Shown: positions 53,128 to 62,343 of the stretch, piece after piece
Layout: every line of letters begins with the position of its first letter
Position numbering within the stretch: the first letter of the stretch is position 1
NCBI GenBank assembly: GCA_020444175.1
Contig: JAHLLM010000012.1
Location: 62,001-126,000 of the forward strand
From: Desulfobulbaceae bacterium
GTDB taxonomy: Bacteria > Desulfobacterota > Desulfobulbia > Desulfobulbales > SURF-16
Length of the DNA: 64,000 nucleotides
Direction: 5' to 3'
Program-made: the position numbers and the translations under genes
Notes under the pieces: generated by a model
Database searches by the model: none
What the model was told of the DNA's origin: nothing
What the model saw: the letters and a program-made list of their open reading frames with translations, nothing else

Positions 53128-55617
53128 TCAATCTTGATCTGTAGTTATGGCACCAGCAAGAAATTTTTCTAATAAGCGATCAATGGTACCGTCGCTCTCC
53201 ATTCGGACATCAAGCTGTCTGGTAAACGCTATGAGTTGACCAAGCCGCCCGAGTATATTTTCAGCCTGTTCGACAGTGAGTATATTTATCCTGCCGGTCA
53301 CCATATCACCCTGAAGGTCTGTTTTAAAATTAAGTCCGTTCAGGATAGTAGTGATGAGCTGCGCCCTGCGTGCCCGACGGGCGGCATCAGCCATGCCGCC
53401 GATGAAACGAAAATATATATAGTTATCAGCCGGGTCGGATGATATAAATGCGTCAATGACATTGAAGTGATAGCCGAGCTGCAGGCTGAGATTGACATAT
53501 TCTTCGGCAATAATCGCCAGATTTTCACCAGTCAAAGAAGTGTTGCCGGGTACGGTCAGAGGAGTAGCCAGAGCGCCGGACAGTAAATCCCGGATGCCCA
53601 GGGAAACAGGCTCGTTTTCCCAGATCCCCCTGAGCAGCATGCCCTGGAGGATGGCCTGCAGAGGAAGGCTTGCCACATCTGCCAGGTCAATCTCTTCCTT
53701 TTCCAGTGGTTTCAAACCGCCGCCCAGATCGACGAGCCTGATTTTCAATGGCAGAGGCAGCAACAACGTCCGGTCTTCCCGGGAACGTCTATCCCAATTC
53801 TGAATCCCGGACATGATTTCCACCGCCTTTTCATGGCAGAAACGGATGATATCATGCAGGGTCCGACACTGTTCCGGGCTGCATTCGGAAGAGTCATGAA
53901 GGTGAAGGGGCCTGATCATTCGCAGGAGCCGGCGCAGCATGCGCATTTCGACATTGTCGGCAAGGGGTTCACTCTCCAGACACTGCAACATGCTCAGTGA
54001 CTTGATGTACCCGGCATAAATTGTCTTTTTTTCAACATCCACGGTTACGAACTGACCGTCAGCAAGAACATTTGCGAGATCACCGCATCCGAAGAGAGCC
54101 GGGGTCCGGTATTCTCTGGCAATGGTTGCCAGATGGCTGGTGGGACTTCCTACCTCGGTGAGGATTGCAGCCGCCCGGCGGATAACCACGGACAGGGCCG
54201 GATCTGCAGTACGACAGACGGCAATGGCGCCCACTGGAAAATCCAGTGGAGGATTCCTGCTGTCGACATACACAACCTCGCCGCTTGCTACACCAATCTG
54301 GGCAGGATGACCACAGCCGCTCAGGATAACATTGGCATCGGCAAGTTCCTTTCGAAATGAAATAAGATCAAGAGATGGCTGCTCCGCCGTATAAAGTCTG
54401 CGGCACTGCAAAATGAAAATGACATTATTTTTATCAATTGCCCATTCAATATCCTGTGGATAGCCAAAATATTTTTCAATGAGCATTGCAGTTTCGGCCA
54501 GTTCCGTTAACTGATGCCGGGACAGTAAAAGCTCCCCCTGTTCCATATCCACTTCCTGCGGGGATCGGCTATTGAGGGACTCAGGGGTATATTCCCTGCC
54601 GTGCCCAAGGATACTCTTTTTCAGGGCAAAAGGGGCACGGCGGCTGACAAAATATTGATCGCTGTCTACTTCACCGGAGACAAGCCTGCTGCCGCTTCCC
54701 GGCACGGCACTGATGAGCAGCGTATCCTCTTCCAGGCACAAGGGATTACTGGTGTAGATAACGCCGCCTGCCATGGTGTCAATCATAGTCTGCACGCCAA
54801 CCGCCACCGGGAACTCCCGGCAGGCAGCATCAGCCACCGAACTCTGCAGGACACAGACGGCAAATCGTGAAGCCATCACTTCCAGGCAACGCTTTGAGAC
54901 TTCCTCTACCGGAACATGAACAAAACTAGCAAACTGTCCGGCAAAACTTCTTGTGCCATCTTCGCCGACTGTACTGCTGCGCACGGCAAAAATATTTCCC
55001 CGGTCAGAACCAAGTTTCCTGACACCTTCTTCAATTGCCTTCCCCAAAGGGTCTGGCATGTTTTCCAGGATAAAAAAATCGGCAATGCGCCTTGTCAGCT
55101 CCTGGGGACTGAGATCAACAAAGGCTGCAATTTTTTCAGGTATTGAGTTTGCTTCAAGAAAAAGGCCATAGGCTTGGGTGGTGAGTGCAAAACCCTGCGG
55201 GATACGGATATTGAGCATATTGCCTATTTCGGCAAGCATGGCATTTTTGCCACCAACAGATTCATCCATATCCATATTGATGTCGGAGTAAGGAACGGCA
55301 AGTCGTTTCTGTCCAGCGCGTCTGCCGGCAATCAACCTTTCAAGCCGATCGAGAATTTCTTCAAAACGGTCAAAAAGGCTGAAGTACCGATCCCCTGCCA
55401 TGGCATTCAGGTGATCAATGTCCTGATGGACCAGTTCTGCAATGTCGGCTACAGAACTCGACAGAAAGGCACTGTCAAAAATAAATCCCCCCCCCAGAGC
55501 CTGTTCCATTCGGGCTGTTTTTGCCAGTACATCATTGTTAATGGAAAGTATTTTTTTAAAATGATCAAAAACTGTACGGGAGGATTTTCTTTTTTTGCGG
55601 CCCAAAAGAAATTTCAT
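53128..55617 (-). CDS. PEP-synthase-like phosphotransferase with unusual C-terminal domain (paralogue 2)
   Basis: 829 residues, homologous end to end to the 44036 protein: N-terminal helical region, PPDK_N nucleotide-binding domain (VGGKNAMLAEIG; AVRSSTVGEDGTRSFAGQF), phosphohistidine domain (AAILTEVGSPTSHLATIAR, where the TSH motif is closer to the PEP-synthase consensus), then the same unknown C-terminal domain (CRTLHDIIRFCHEKAVEI; NYIYFRFIGGMADAARRARR). No TIM barrel. It is transcribed alone, just downstream of the lipA end of the pdh operon. Substrate unknown. Confidence 0.8.
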   Translation of the reverse strand: MKFLLGRKKRKSSRTVFDHFKKILSINNDVLAKTARMEQALGGGFIFDSAFLSSSVADIAELVHQDIDHLNAMAGDRYFSLFDRFEEILDRLERLIAGRRAGQKRLAVPYSDINMDMDESVGGKNAMLAEIGNMLNIRIPQGFALTTQAYGLFLEANSIPEKIAAFVDLSPQELTRRIADFFILENMPDPLGKAIEEGVRKLGSDRGNIFAVRSSTVGEDGTRSFAGQFASFVHVPVEEVSKRCLEVMASRFAVCVLQSSVADAACREFPVAVGVQTMIDTMAGGVIYTSNPLCLEEDTLLISAVPGSGSRLVSGEVDSDQYFVSRRAPFALKKSILGHGREYTPESLNSRSPQEVDMEQGELLLSRHQLTELAETAMLIEKYFGYPQDIEWAIDKNNVIFILQCRRLYTAEQPSLDLISFRKELADANVILSGCGHPAQIGVASGEVVYVDSRNPPLDFPVGAIAVCRTADPALSVVIRRAAAILTEVGSPTSHLATIAREYRTPALFGCGDLANVLADGQFVTVDVEKKTIYAGYIKSLSMLQCLESEPLADNVEMRMLRRLLRMIRPLHLHDSSECSPEQCRTLHDIIRFCHEKAVEIMSGIQNWDRRSREDRTLLLPLPLKIRLVDLGGGLKPLEKEEIDLADVASLPLQAILQGMLLRGIWENEPVSLGIRDLLSGALATPLTVPGNTSLTGENLAIIAEEYVNLSLQLGYHFNVIDAFISSDPADNYIYFRFIGGMADAARRARRAQLITTILNGLNFKTDLQGDMVTGRINILTVEQAENILGRLGQLIAFTRQLDVRMESDGTIDRLLEKFLAGAITTDQD

Positions 55618-55688
55618 GGCAATCTCTTTCCCGACAATAATATTAAATAAAACTCAATGGAATTTGTTATTGCCACTGTTTTTCCCCT

Positions 55689-56570
55689 TCATCCTTTCCA
55701 TAAAACATTTTCCGCGTGATATGAGCTTCTTACAAGAGGTCCGGCCTCAATATGCTGAAAACCCATTCCCATTCCTTTCCTTTTGAAAGTCTCAAATTCC
55801 CCTGGCTCCAGGTAGCGTACAACCGGCAGATGCTTCTTTGACGGCTGCAGATACTGACCAAGGGTGACAATGTCACAACCAACCTCGCGAAGTGCAGACA
55901 TGACACTCTCCACTTCCTGCGCCGTTTCCCCCAGCCCCAGCATAAGACCGGATTTGACCAGAATCCGGCCTGAATATCCTTTGGCCCCTTTCAATATCCC
56001 CAGGGAGCGTTCATAACTGGCTCCGGGCCGCACCTTCCCGTACAAACGGGGAACTGTCTCCAGGTTATGGGACAGGATATGGGGCCGTGCTTCAAGAACC
56101 ATTTCCAGAGCCTGTACGCCTCCGCCAAAATCTGGAATCAAAACCTCGACAGTGCATGGTGGACATCTTTCATGTAAAAGCAAGATAACCTGAGCATAGC
56201 ATGATGCCCCTCCATCCTCAAGGTCATCCCGGGTTACCGAAGTGACAACAACATGGCGCAGCCCCATGTCCTTCACAGCAGCTGCGAGCCGCTGCGCCTC
56301 TTTTTGATCAAGGGGTAAGGGCTCGCCGCTTCTGACTGCACAAAAACGGCAATTCCTGGTACAGATATCTCCCATGATGAGAAAGGTGGCTGTTCCCCTC
56401 TGCCAGCATTCTCCCCTGTTGGGGCAACGGGCTTTCACACAGACGGAATGAAGATCATGACCGCGCAGAAGATCTGCCACGCGCCCGCTCTCTTCGCCAC
56501 TCGGCAGACGCACTCTAAGCCACGAGGGCTTTGTCGATCTGCCGCACTTCACAGGGGATGAAATCAACAT
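55689..56570 (-). CDS. lipA: Lipoyl synthase (LipA)
   Basis: Radical SAM enzyme inserting two sulfurs into protein-bound octanoate. About 293 residues with the auxiliary-cluster cysteines CVKARCPNRGEC, the radical SAM cluster CTRNCRFC, and the C-terminal RSSYHAE motif supplying the serine ligand of the auxiliary cluster. The start is the ATG at 56570 with AAGGAG 4 nt upstream, inside lipB (56-bp overlap). Confidence 0.95.
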   Translation of the reverse strand: MLISSPVKCGRSTKPSWLRVRLPSGEESGRVADLLRGHDLHSVCVKARCPNRGECWQRGTATFLIMGDICTRNCRFCAVRSGEPLPLDQKEAQRLAAAVKDMGLRHVVVTSVTRDDLEDGGASCYAQVILLLHERCPPCTVEVLIPDFGGGVQALEMVLEARPHILSHNLETVPRLYGKVRPGASYERSLGILKGAKGYSGRILVKSGLMLGLGETAQEVESVMSALREVGCDIVTLGQYLQPSKKHLPVVRYLEPGEFETFKRKGMGMGFQHIEAGPLVRSSYHAENVLWKG

Positions 56571-57234
56571 TAAACTCCTTTGCAAAGGCGCTGATCAGTT
56601 GCGCTTTTACATTATCCATGGCAAGCTCACGACCTTTGACCCAAGCCATTGAAACAACGCCGCTCTTTTCCAGGCCGCAGGGAACAATTTTTTTAAAATA
56701 ACCTAAATCCGTGTTCACATTAAGGGAAAAACCGTGGGAAGCCACTCTGCGGTGATCAACATTGATGCCGATGGAGCCGATCTTTGCATCACCAACCCAG
56801 ACTCCTGTCACATGCTTTTTCGAGGACTGCTCCGTCTTTTCCTGCCCTTGAATTCCATAGCTCTGGAGTGTCCGGATGAGCACGGCTTCCAGCATCCGGA
56901 TATAGCGTCCTACCTGCATATTCTTGTGATCCAGTTGAATAATAGGATAACCGACAAGCTGTCCCGGCCCATGATAGGTTATTTCACCACCCCGATCAAC
57001 GTTGTGCACGGCAACTTTCCCTTGCGTAATCCACTCTGGGGGCACGTTAAAATGTTTTTTTCTGCTTTTGGATCCCAGGGTATAGGTGTGCGGATGTTCA
57101 AGGAGAAGAAGGGTATTGGGAATTTTATCTTGCTGACGCAGAACAACCAGTTTTTTCTGCAGACAGAGCGCCTGCCGGTATTCAACGATACCAAGGGAAT
57201 AGAGATGCCAACAGGAATCCGGCTGCACTCTCAC
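56515..57234 (-). CDS. lipB: Octanoyl-[ACP]:protein octanoyltransferase (LipB)
   Basis: Transfers octanoate from ACP to lipoyl domains. 239 residues with RGGEITYHGPGQLVGYPI, the catalytic Cys in VPCGLEKSGVVS and the Lys in GDAKIGSIGI. It starts with a GTG that overlaps the lpd stop (GTGA). Part of the pdh operon, so E2 is modified by co-expressed enzymes. Confidence 0.94.
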   Translation of the reverse strand: MRVQPDSCWHLYSLGIVEYRQALCLQKKLVVLRQQDKIPNTLLLLEHPHTYTLGSKSRKKHFNVPPEWITQGKVAVHNVDRGGEITYHGPGQLVGYPIIQLDHKNMQVGRYIRMLEAVLIRTLQSYGIQGQEKTEQSSKKHVTGVWVGDAKIGSIGINVDHRRVASHGFSLNVNTDLGYFKKIVPCGLEKSGVVSMAWVKGRELAMDNVKAQLISAFAKEFNVDFIPCEVRQIDKALVA

Positions 57235-58649
57235 CTCACGATAAAATGCGTTGAACTGCCCATAAAAATCTCCGCTGCTTCCGCTTCGGTTTCCGTAAGC
57301 GAAGGATGGGGATGAATTGAAAAGGCAAGGTCCTCTGCCAGGGCTCCCATTTCAATGGCCAGAACATTTTCTGCAATAAGGGCTTCGGCGCCACGGCCCA
57401 CAATACCGGCGCCAAGCACCCTTCCGGTATCCGGCTCAAGGATCAGTTTGGTCATCCCCTCTTCAAGGCCCATGGTCGTTGCTCTTCCCGAAGCGCTCCA
57501 GGGAAAACGCACCACCTTGACAGCAATCTCCTGTTGCCGGGCCTGATTTTCGGTAAGACCGCACCAGGCAATTTGCGGATCTGTATAAACAACTGCCGGG
57601 ATGGCCCTGACATCAAAGGCGGAAGGTTTCCCTGCAATGATCTCTGCGGCGATTTTCCCCTGCCTCATGGCCTTGTGGGCGAGCATGGGTCCTTTGACAA
57701 CATCGCCTATGGCAAAAATATTCGGCTCAGCAGTCCGCTGCTCTTCACTCACCTCAATAAAGCCTTTTTCATCAATTTTTACACCGGTATTGTCAAGACC
57801 GAGCTTATCAGACACAGGGGAGCGGCCTGCTGCAATTAACACGCGGTCGAATTTTTCCTCGATCTTGTTTCCATCCTTGTCTTTCAACACAACGGAAACA
57901 GAATCCTCATTCTCCAGGAGGGACTCAATCCCCGTCTGCAGATAAATGGACTCACAAAGAGCTTTCATCCTTCCGGCCAGGGGTTTCACCAGGTCTTTAT
58001 CAACACCCCGCAGAAGTTCACTGCGCACTGCCAGACTTACCTTGCTGCCGAGGGAAGCATACACCTGTCCGAGTTCAAGGGCGATGTAACCGCCCCCAAC
58101 AATAAGGAGCCTTGGCGGAATATCTTCAAGAGCCAGAGCACCTGTTGAATCCATTATTCTGCCACCTGGCGAACCTTCAATTCCTTGGGGAATTACCGGC
58201 CTGGAGCCTGTGGCAACAATGGCGGAATGAAATTTTATGTGGGCCACGTCCGAGCCGATAAGCCGAACGGAATTGGAACTTTCAAAAACGGCCCTTGCTT
58301 TTAACCATTGTACGTTGCGCTTTTCAGACAAACCCCGGAGGCCTGCGGATAATCTCTCGACAACAGTACTTTTCCACTTCCGCAGAGCGACAAGATCTAT
58401 CTCGGGCCTGCTGAAGGAAAGACCCATTTTTCCAACCCGACCTGCATCATGGATCAGTTCGGAAAGATAGAGTAAGGTCTTAGAGGGTATACAGCCTTCA
58501 TACAGGCATACTCCTCCCAACTCCTCTCTTTCATCAACCAGGGTTACATCCAGACCGAGATCAGCCGCTCGAAAGGCGGCAGCATAGCCGCCAGGTCCGG
58601 CGCCAACTATCAAAAGATCAGTACGCAGGCTGATTTCTCCGACAACCAT
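57231..58649 (-). CDS. lpdA: Dihydrolipoyl dehydrogenase (E3)
   Basis: 472-residue FAD-dependent enzyme that reoxidises dihydrolipoamide. FAD-binding GAGPGGYAAAFRA, redox pair CLYEGC in GGVCLYEGCIPSK, NAD-binding GGGYIALELG, and the C-terminal active-site HPHPSLTE. An AAGGAG site precedes the ATG. It follows pdhC in the operon with a 57-bp gap. Confidence 0.96.
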   Translation of the reverse strand: MVVGEISLRTDLLIVGAGPGGYAAAFRAADLGLDVTLVDEREELGGVCLYEGCIPSKTLLYLSELIHDAGRVGKMGLSFSRPEIDLVALRKWKSTVVERLSAGLRGLSEKRNVQWLKARAVFESSNSVRLIGSDVAHIKFHSAIVATGSRPVIPQGIEGSPGGRIMDSTGALALEDIPPRLLIVGGGYIALELGQVYASLGSKVSLAVRSELLRGVDKDLVKPLAGRMKALCESIYLQTGIESLLENEDSVSVVLKDKDGNKIEEKFDRVLIAAGRSPVSDKLGLDNTGVKIDEKGFIEVSEEQRTAEPNIFAIGDVVKGPMLAHKAMRQGKIAAEIIAGKPSAFDVRAIPAVVYTDPQIAWCGLTENQARQQEIAVKVVRFPWSASGRATTMGLEEGMTKLILEPDTGRVLGAGIVGRGAEALIAENVLAIEMGALAEDLAFSIHPHPSLTETEAEAAEIFMGSSTHFIVR

Positions 58650-58706
58650 TGCAACTCCTTATTTCATTGATAGGCGAGCTTTCAAAAAGGGAAAGCTCTT
58701 GTCACA

Positions 58707-59999
58707 TTACTGTTCAAAAAACAGCATCCGTGACGGTCTCTCCAATGTCTCTTTCACATCATTAACAAACCGGGCGGCCTCGGCACCGTCAAGCACTCGG
58801 TGATCAAAGGCAAGAACAAGGGGCAGCATGAGGCGCGGCTCAAGGGAGAATTCATCGTTTTTACCAGAAAAACTGACCACCGGCTGCCAGCGCGCTCTTC
58901 CCAGGCCCAGAATGGCAACCTCGGGGAAGTTTATGATGGGCTGGAAACCCGTGCCGCCGATGGATCCAATGTTGGTGATGGTGAAAGTGCCCCCGGTTGT
59001 CTCCTCAAGACCCAGCTTTGCTTCACGGGCCTTCTGACTGATTTGTGACAGTTCCCGGGCAAGCTCCAGCATATCCTTATGGTTGACATCCCGGATGACC
59101 GGCACCACAAGACCGCGCTCCGTATCGGTTGCCACCCCGATATGACAATACTTTTTAATAATGATTTCCCCTCGCTCCATATCGAGACTGGAATTAAAAC
59201 GGGGAAAGGCCTCCAGGGCGGCAGCCGCTGCCTTTAAGGCAAAAACGGTCAGCGTCAATTTTCCGTGGTGCTCTTCCACCTCTTTTTGATTTTGCTTTCT
59301 GATCTTTTCAAGGTCAGTGATATCAGCCTGGTCCTGATGGGAGACGTGGGGAATCTGGGACCACGACAGAGCCATTTTTCGGGCGATCACCTTTCTGATG
59401 GAACGAAGCGGCACCTGTTCGACTGGCCCCATTTTTGAAAAATCCGGAAGCGTCGGAGAAGGAGGAGGCTCTAAAATGGCTTCTGCCTTGCTTGTTTCTG
59501 CTTCCACGTCAACGCCTTTTTGCGGTGTTTTGGCATAGGCCCTGACATCTTCGGAAGTGACAAGTCCTCCCGGACCTGAACCCGACACATCGTGAAGATC
59601 AACCCCCAGTTCCCTGGCAAGTCTTCTTGTAGCCGGAGAGGCAGGGACGGGACCTTGTTTTTTGGCTGATGCCCCAACTGCTGCGGGAGGTTTCATTTTT
59701 TCCTTTTCCGGCGGCGCGGTTTTTTCTTTTTTTGTCTTCTCCGCCCCGGCTTCTTTGCCGTTCGAGACCTCATAGACAATCATCACCTCGCCGACATGCA
59801 CAACATCACCGACACCCACCCGAATCTCCAGCACTGTGCCGGTATAGGGAGAGGGAAGCTCAACCGCGGCCTTGTCCGTTTCAACAACCAGAACGACATC
59901 GCCTTCCTTTACCGCATCACCGGCTGCAACATGCACTTCAAGGATCTCTCCCTCGTGTATGCCCTCGCCTAAATCCGGTAGAATGAAATCTTGCAGCAT
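58707..59999 (-). CDS. pdhC: Pyruvate dehydrogenase E2 (dihydrolipoyl acyltransferase)
   Basis: 430 residues. One lipoyl domain (modified Lys43 in ETDKAAVELPSP), an Ala/Pro/Lys-rich linker, an E1/E3-binding domain (PASPATRRLARELGVDL) and a catalytic domain with DHRVLDGAEAARF near the C-terminus. The E1-alpha/beta context and the following lpd support pyruvate; a branched-chain 2-oxoacid complex has the same architecture and is the main alternative. Confidence 0.93.
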   Translation of the reverse strand: MLQDFILPDLGEGIHEGEILEVHVAAGDAVKEGDVVLVVETDKAAVELPSPYTGTVLEIRVGVGDVVHVGEVMIVYEVSNGKEAGAEKTKKEKTAPPEKEKMKPPAAVGASAKKQGPVPASPATRRLARELGVDLHDVSGSGPGGLVTSEDVRAYAKTPQKGVDVEAETSKAEAILEPPPSPTLPDFSKMGPVEQVPLRSIRKVIARKMALSWSQIPHVSHQDQADITDLEKIRKQNQKEVEEHHGKLTLTVFALKAAAAALEAFPRFNSSLDMERGEIIIKKYCHIGVATDTERGLVVPVIRDVNHKDMLELARELSQISQKAREAKLGLEETTGGTFTITNIGSIGGTGFQPIINFPEVAILGLGRARWQPVVSFSGKNDEFSLEPRLMLPLVLAFDHRVLDGAEAARFVNDVKETLERPSRMLFFEQ

Positions 60000-60015
60000 A
60001 AAATTCTCCCCTTTT

Positions 60016-60996
60016 TTATGACTCTAAAGTTTGTAGAACTGCCCCCACAACTTTTTGGGTATTCGGCATATAGGCCGTCTCGCGGGCAGCAAGAGGGAAA
60101 ACAATGTCATAGCCAGTCACGCGTTTGATCGGCGTTTCAAGGTAATAAAAAGCCTTTTCAACCAAACGGGCCATTATTTCGGCACCAGGCCCGAAACTTC
60201 TGGGGGCCTCATGCACAACCACAGCCCTTCCTGTTTTTTTGACCGAGGCTACAATCAACTCATCATCAAGGGGTGAAATCGTCAGAAGATCAATGACCTC
60301 TATTTCAACCCCATGCTTTTCCTGCAGTTCATCGGCAGCTTCCATGACAGGAAACATCATGGCTCCATAGGCTACGACAGTGACGTCTTTTCCCTCTCTA
60401 GCAAGCTGGGGAACGCCGAGTGGCATGGTTTCTTCCTCATCCGGAACCTCTTCCCGAAAAGCCCTGTAAAGAGCTTTGGGTTCAAAGAAAATCACGGGAT
60501 CCGGGTCGCGGATGGCACTGAGCAAAAGGGCGCGGGCATTCCGTGGACCGGATGGGATCACCATCTTGAGACCCGGGGTATGGGCAAAATATGCCTCACG
60601 GCTTTCAGAATGATGTTCCAGAGCCCTTACCCCTCCGCCATAAGGAGTACGGACAACAAGAGGAACCTGATAACGCCCCTGGGAGCGATGTCGAAGACGG
60701 GCGGCATGGGCTTCGAGTTGATGGAAGATATAATAGGAAAATCCAGAAAACTGAATCTCGCAAACAGGGCGCATTCCGTAAACCGCCATACCGATAGCCA
60801 CTCCGACAATGCCGGATTCGGCAAGAGGCGTGTCCATAACCCTTTTTTCACCAAACTGATCAAAAAGTTTATCCGTAACCCGGAATACCCCGCCATCAAC
60901 ACCCACATCCTCACCCAGAATGACAACGTTGTCGTTTTTTTCCATTTCCTGTTTCATTGCCAGGTTCAAGGCCTGGACCATATTGAGCTTAGCCAT
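60016..60996 (-). CDS. pdhB: Pyruvate dehydrogenase E1 beta subunit
   Basis: About 326 residues, transketolase-type pyrimidine-binding and C-terminal domains (ALNLAMKQEMEKND, LGEDVGVDGGVFR, DTPLAESGIVGVAIG, HEAPRSFGPGAEI). The ATG at 60996 has AAAGGAGGTGGACC upstream and overlaps the pdhA stop by 8 bp. Confidence 0.94.
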   Translation of the reverse strand: MAKLNMVQALNLAMKQEMEKNDNVVILGEDVGVDGGVFRVTDKLFDQFGEKRVMDTPLAESGIVGVAIGMAVYGMRPVCEIQFSGFSYYIFHQLEAHAARLRHRSQGRYQVPLVVRTPYGGGVRALEHHSESREAYFAHTPGLKMVIPSGPRNARALLLSAIRDPDPVIFFEPKALYRAFREEVPDEEETMPLGVPQLAREGKDVTVVAYGAMMFPVMEAADELQEKHGVEIEVIDLLTISPLDDELIVASVKKTGRAVVVHEAPRSFGPGAEIMARLVEKAFYYLETPIKRVTGYDIVFPLAARETAYMPNTQKVVGAVLQTLES

Positions 60997-62095
60997 GGTC
61001 CACCTCCTTTTTTCCCAAAGATGAGTCACGCAGCATCTCTTCACGCTGCTCAACCAGAGTCGGAGGCAACTCGGCAAAGATATGATGAAACATATCCGCT
61101 GGATCCACCTCTTCTTTCATCAACTGTTCAGCCTGGTCAACAACGTCCTGCACCTCTTTGGCGATTTCAGCCTCAAGTTTTTCAACCGCCTCGTCGGTCA
61201 GAAGCTTTTTTGTCTTAAGATAGGCGGCAAAACGGCTGATCGGATCCCGTTTCTCCCACTCCTTCACCTCTTCCTCGCTTCTATATTTCTTGGGATCATC
61301 TGCTGTGGTATGGAGACTCATCCGGTAGGTAAAACACTCTATCAGAGTCGGGCCGTCTCCTTTGCGAGCCCGCTCCACCGCCTCACGGGCAGCAGAGTAG
61401 ACGGCGAGTACGTCATTGCCGTCAACCTGTATGCCCGGAATGTCATGGGCAACGGCTTTCTGGGCAAGTGTCTTTGAATGGGTCTGTTTTGCCCTGGGTA
61501 TGGAAATAGCCCATTGATTATTCTGGCAAACAAAAACCACAGGGGCCTGGAAGACGCCGGCGAAATTAAGGGCTTCATGGAAATCACCTTCAGACGTGGC
61601 GCCATCACCGAAAAAAGTCATGGCCACCTGGGGCTGTGCCTTATATTTCATGGCCATGGCGATGCCGACAGCATGCAGCATCTGGGAGCCCACCGGCACC
61701 GATATGGGCAAATCATTTCGATCATCCTCGACCTTGCTCCCCTCATCATAGCCCGCGTAATACAGCAGGAAATTTTCCATGGGCTTTCCCCGCCAGATCT
61801 CAGCCAGGGTTTCCCGAAAAGCCGGCACCATCCAGTCTGCGGCTTCCAAAGCGGCAACAGCCCCCAACTGTGACGCCTCCTGGCCCTTTATGGGGGGGAA
61901 AGTACCGATACGTCCCTGTCGTTGAAGGTGAAGCATTCTCTCATCAAATCGCCGGCCTGCCAGCATGGCCTTAAACAGCTTTAAGAGCAGATCGTCAGGC
62001 ATATCCGGTTCAAGTTCTTTATCAACATTACCGTCCGCATCCAGTATAGAAAGGTATTCAATACGATAGGGAAGTTCAATTTCTTTACGAGGCAT
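60989..62095 (-). CDS. pdhA: Pyruvate dehydrogenase E1 alpha subunit
   Basis: About 368 residues. ThDP-binding GDGATSEGDFHEALNFAGV...NN, the regulatory-loop-like region MSLHTTADDPKKYR, and an N-terminal KAMLAGRRFDERM. The ATG at 62095 follows AAAGGAGGTTTT; upstream in-frame codons are not needed. First gene of pdhA-pdhB-pdhC-lpd-lipB-lipA; no specific operator is recognised. Confidence 0.94.
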   Translation of the reverse strand: MPRKEIELPYRIEYLSILDADGNVDKELEPDMPDDLLLKLFKAMLAGRRFDERMLHLQRQGRIGTFPPIKGQEASQLGAVAALEAADWMVPAFRETLAEIWRGKPMENFLLYYAGYDEGSKVEDDRNDLPISVPVGSQMLHAVGIAMAMKYKAQPQVAMTFFGDGATSEGDFHEALNFAGVFQAPVVFVCQNNQWAISIPRAKQTHSKTLAQKAVAHDIPGIQVDGNDVLAVYSAAREAVERARKGDGPTLIECFTYRMSLHTTADDPKKYRSEEEVKEWEKRDPISRFAAYLKTKKLLTDEAVEKLEAEIAKEVQDVVDQAEQLMKEEVDPADMFHHIFAELPPTLVEQREEMLRDSSLGKKEVDHG

Positions 62096-62343
62096 AAAAC
62101 CTCCTTTGCTGTGTTCAGCTATCTTCAACTGTGAGGATTCTTTTTGGCCATCTGCCCGGTCTGAATTCATTTTCAGCAGAAAAACATGTGACCAATGCTC
62201 TTATAAATGGTAAGTTATTGCCATATAATATTTTCTCATAAATTCACTCTATTCATTTTTGCCTGCTGAAACAAGAAAAAGGCTCTAACTTTTTCTTTCC
62301 TTATATGTAATTAAATATATTTGGAATCAAACAAAAAAATTTT

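Noticed and set aside
55619-55633. Possible sigma-54 promoter (GG-N10-GC on the minus strand) before the second PEP-synthase-like gene
   Set aside because: The -12 element abuts the start codon, leaving no room for a transcript leader, and the -24 part matches poorly.
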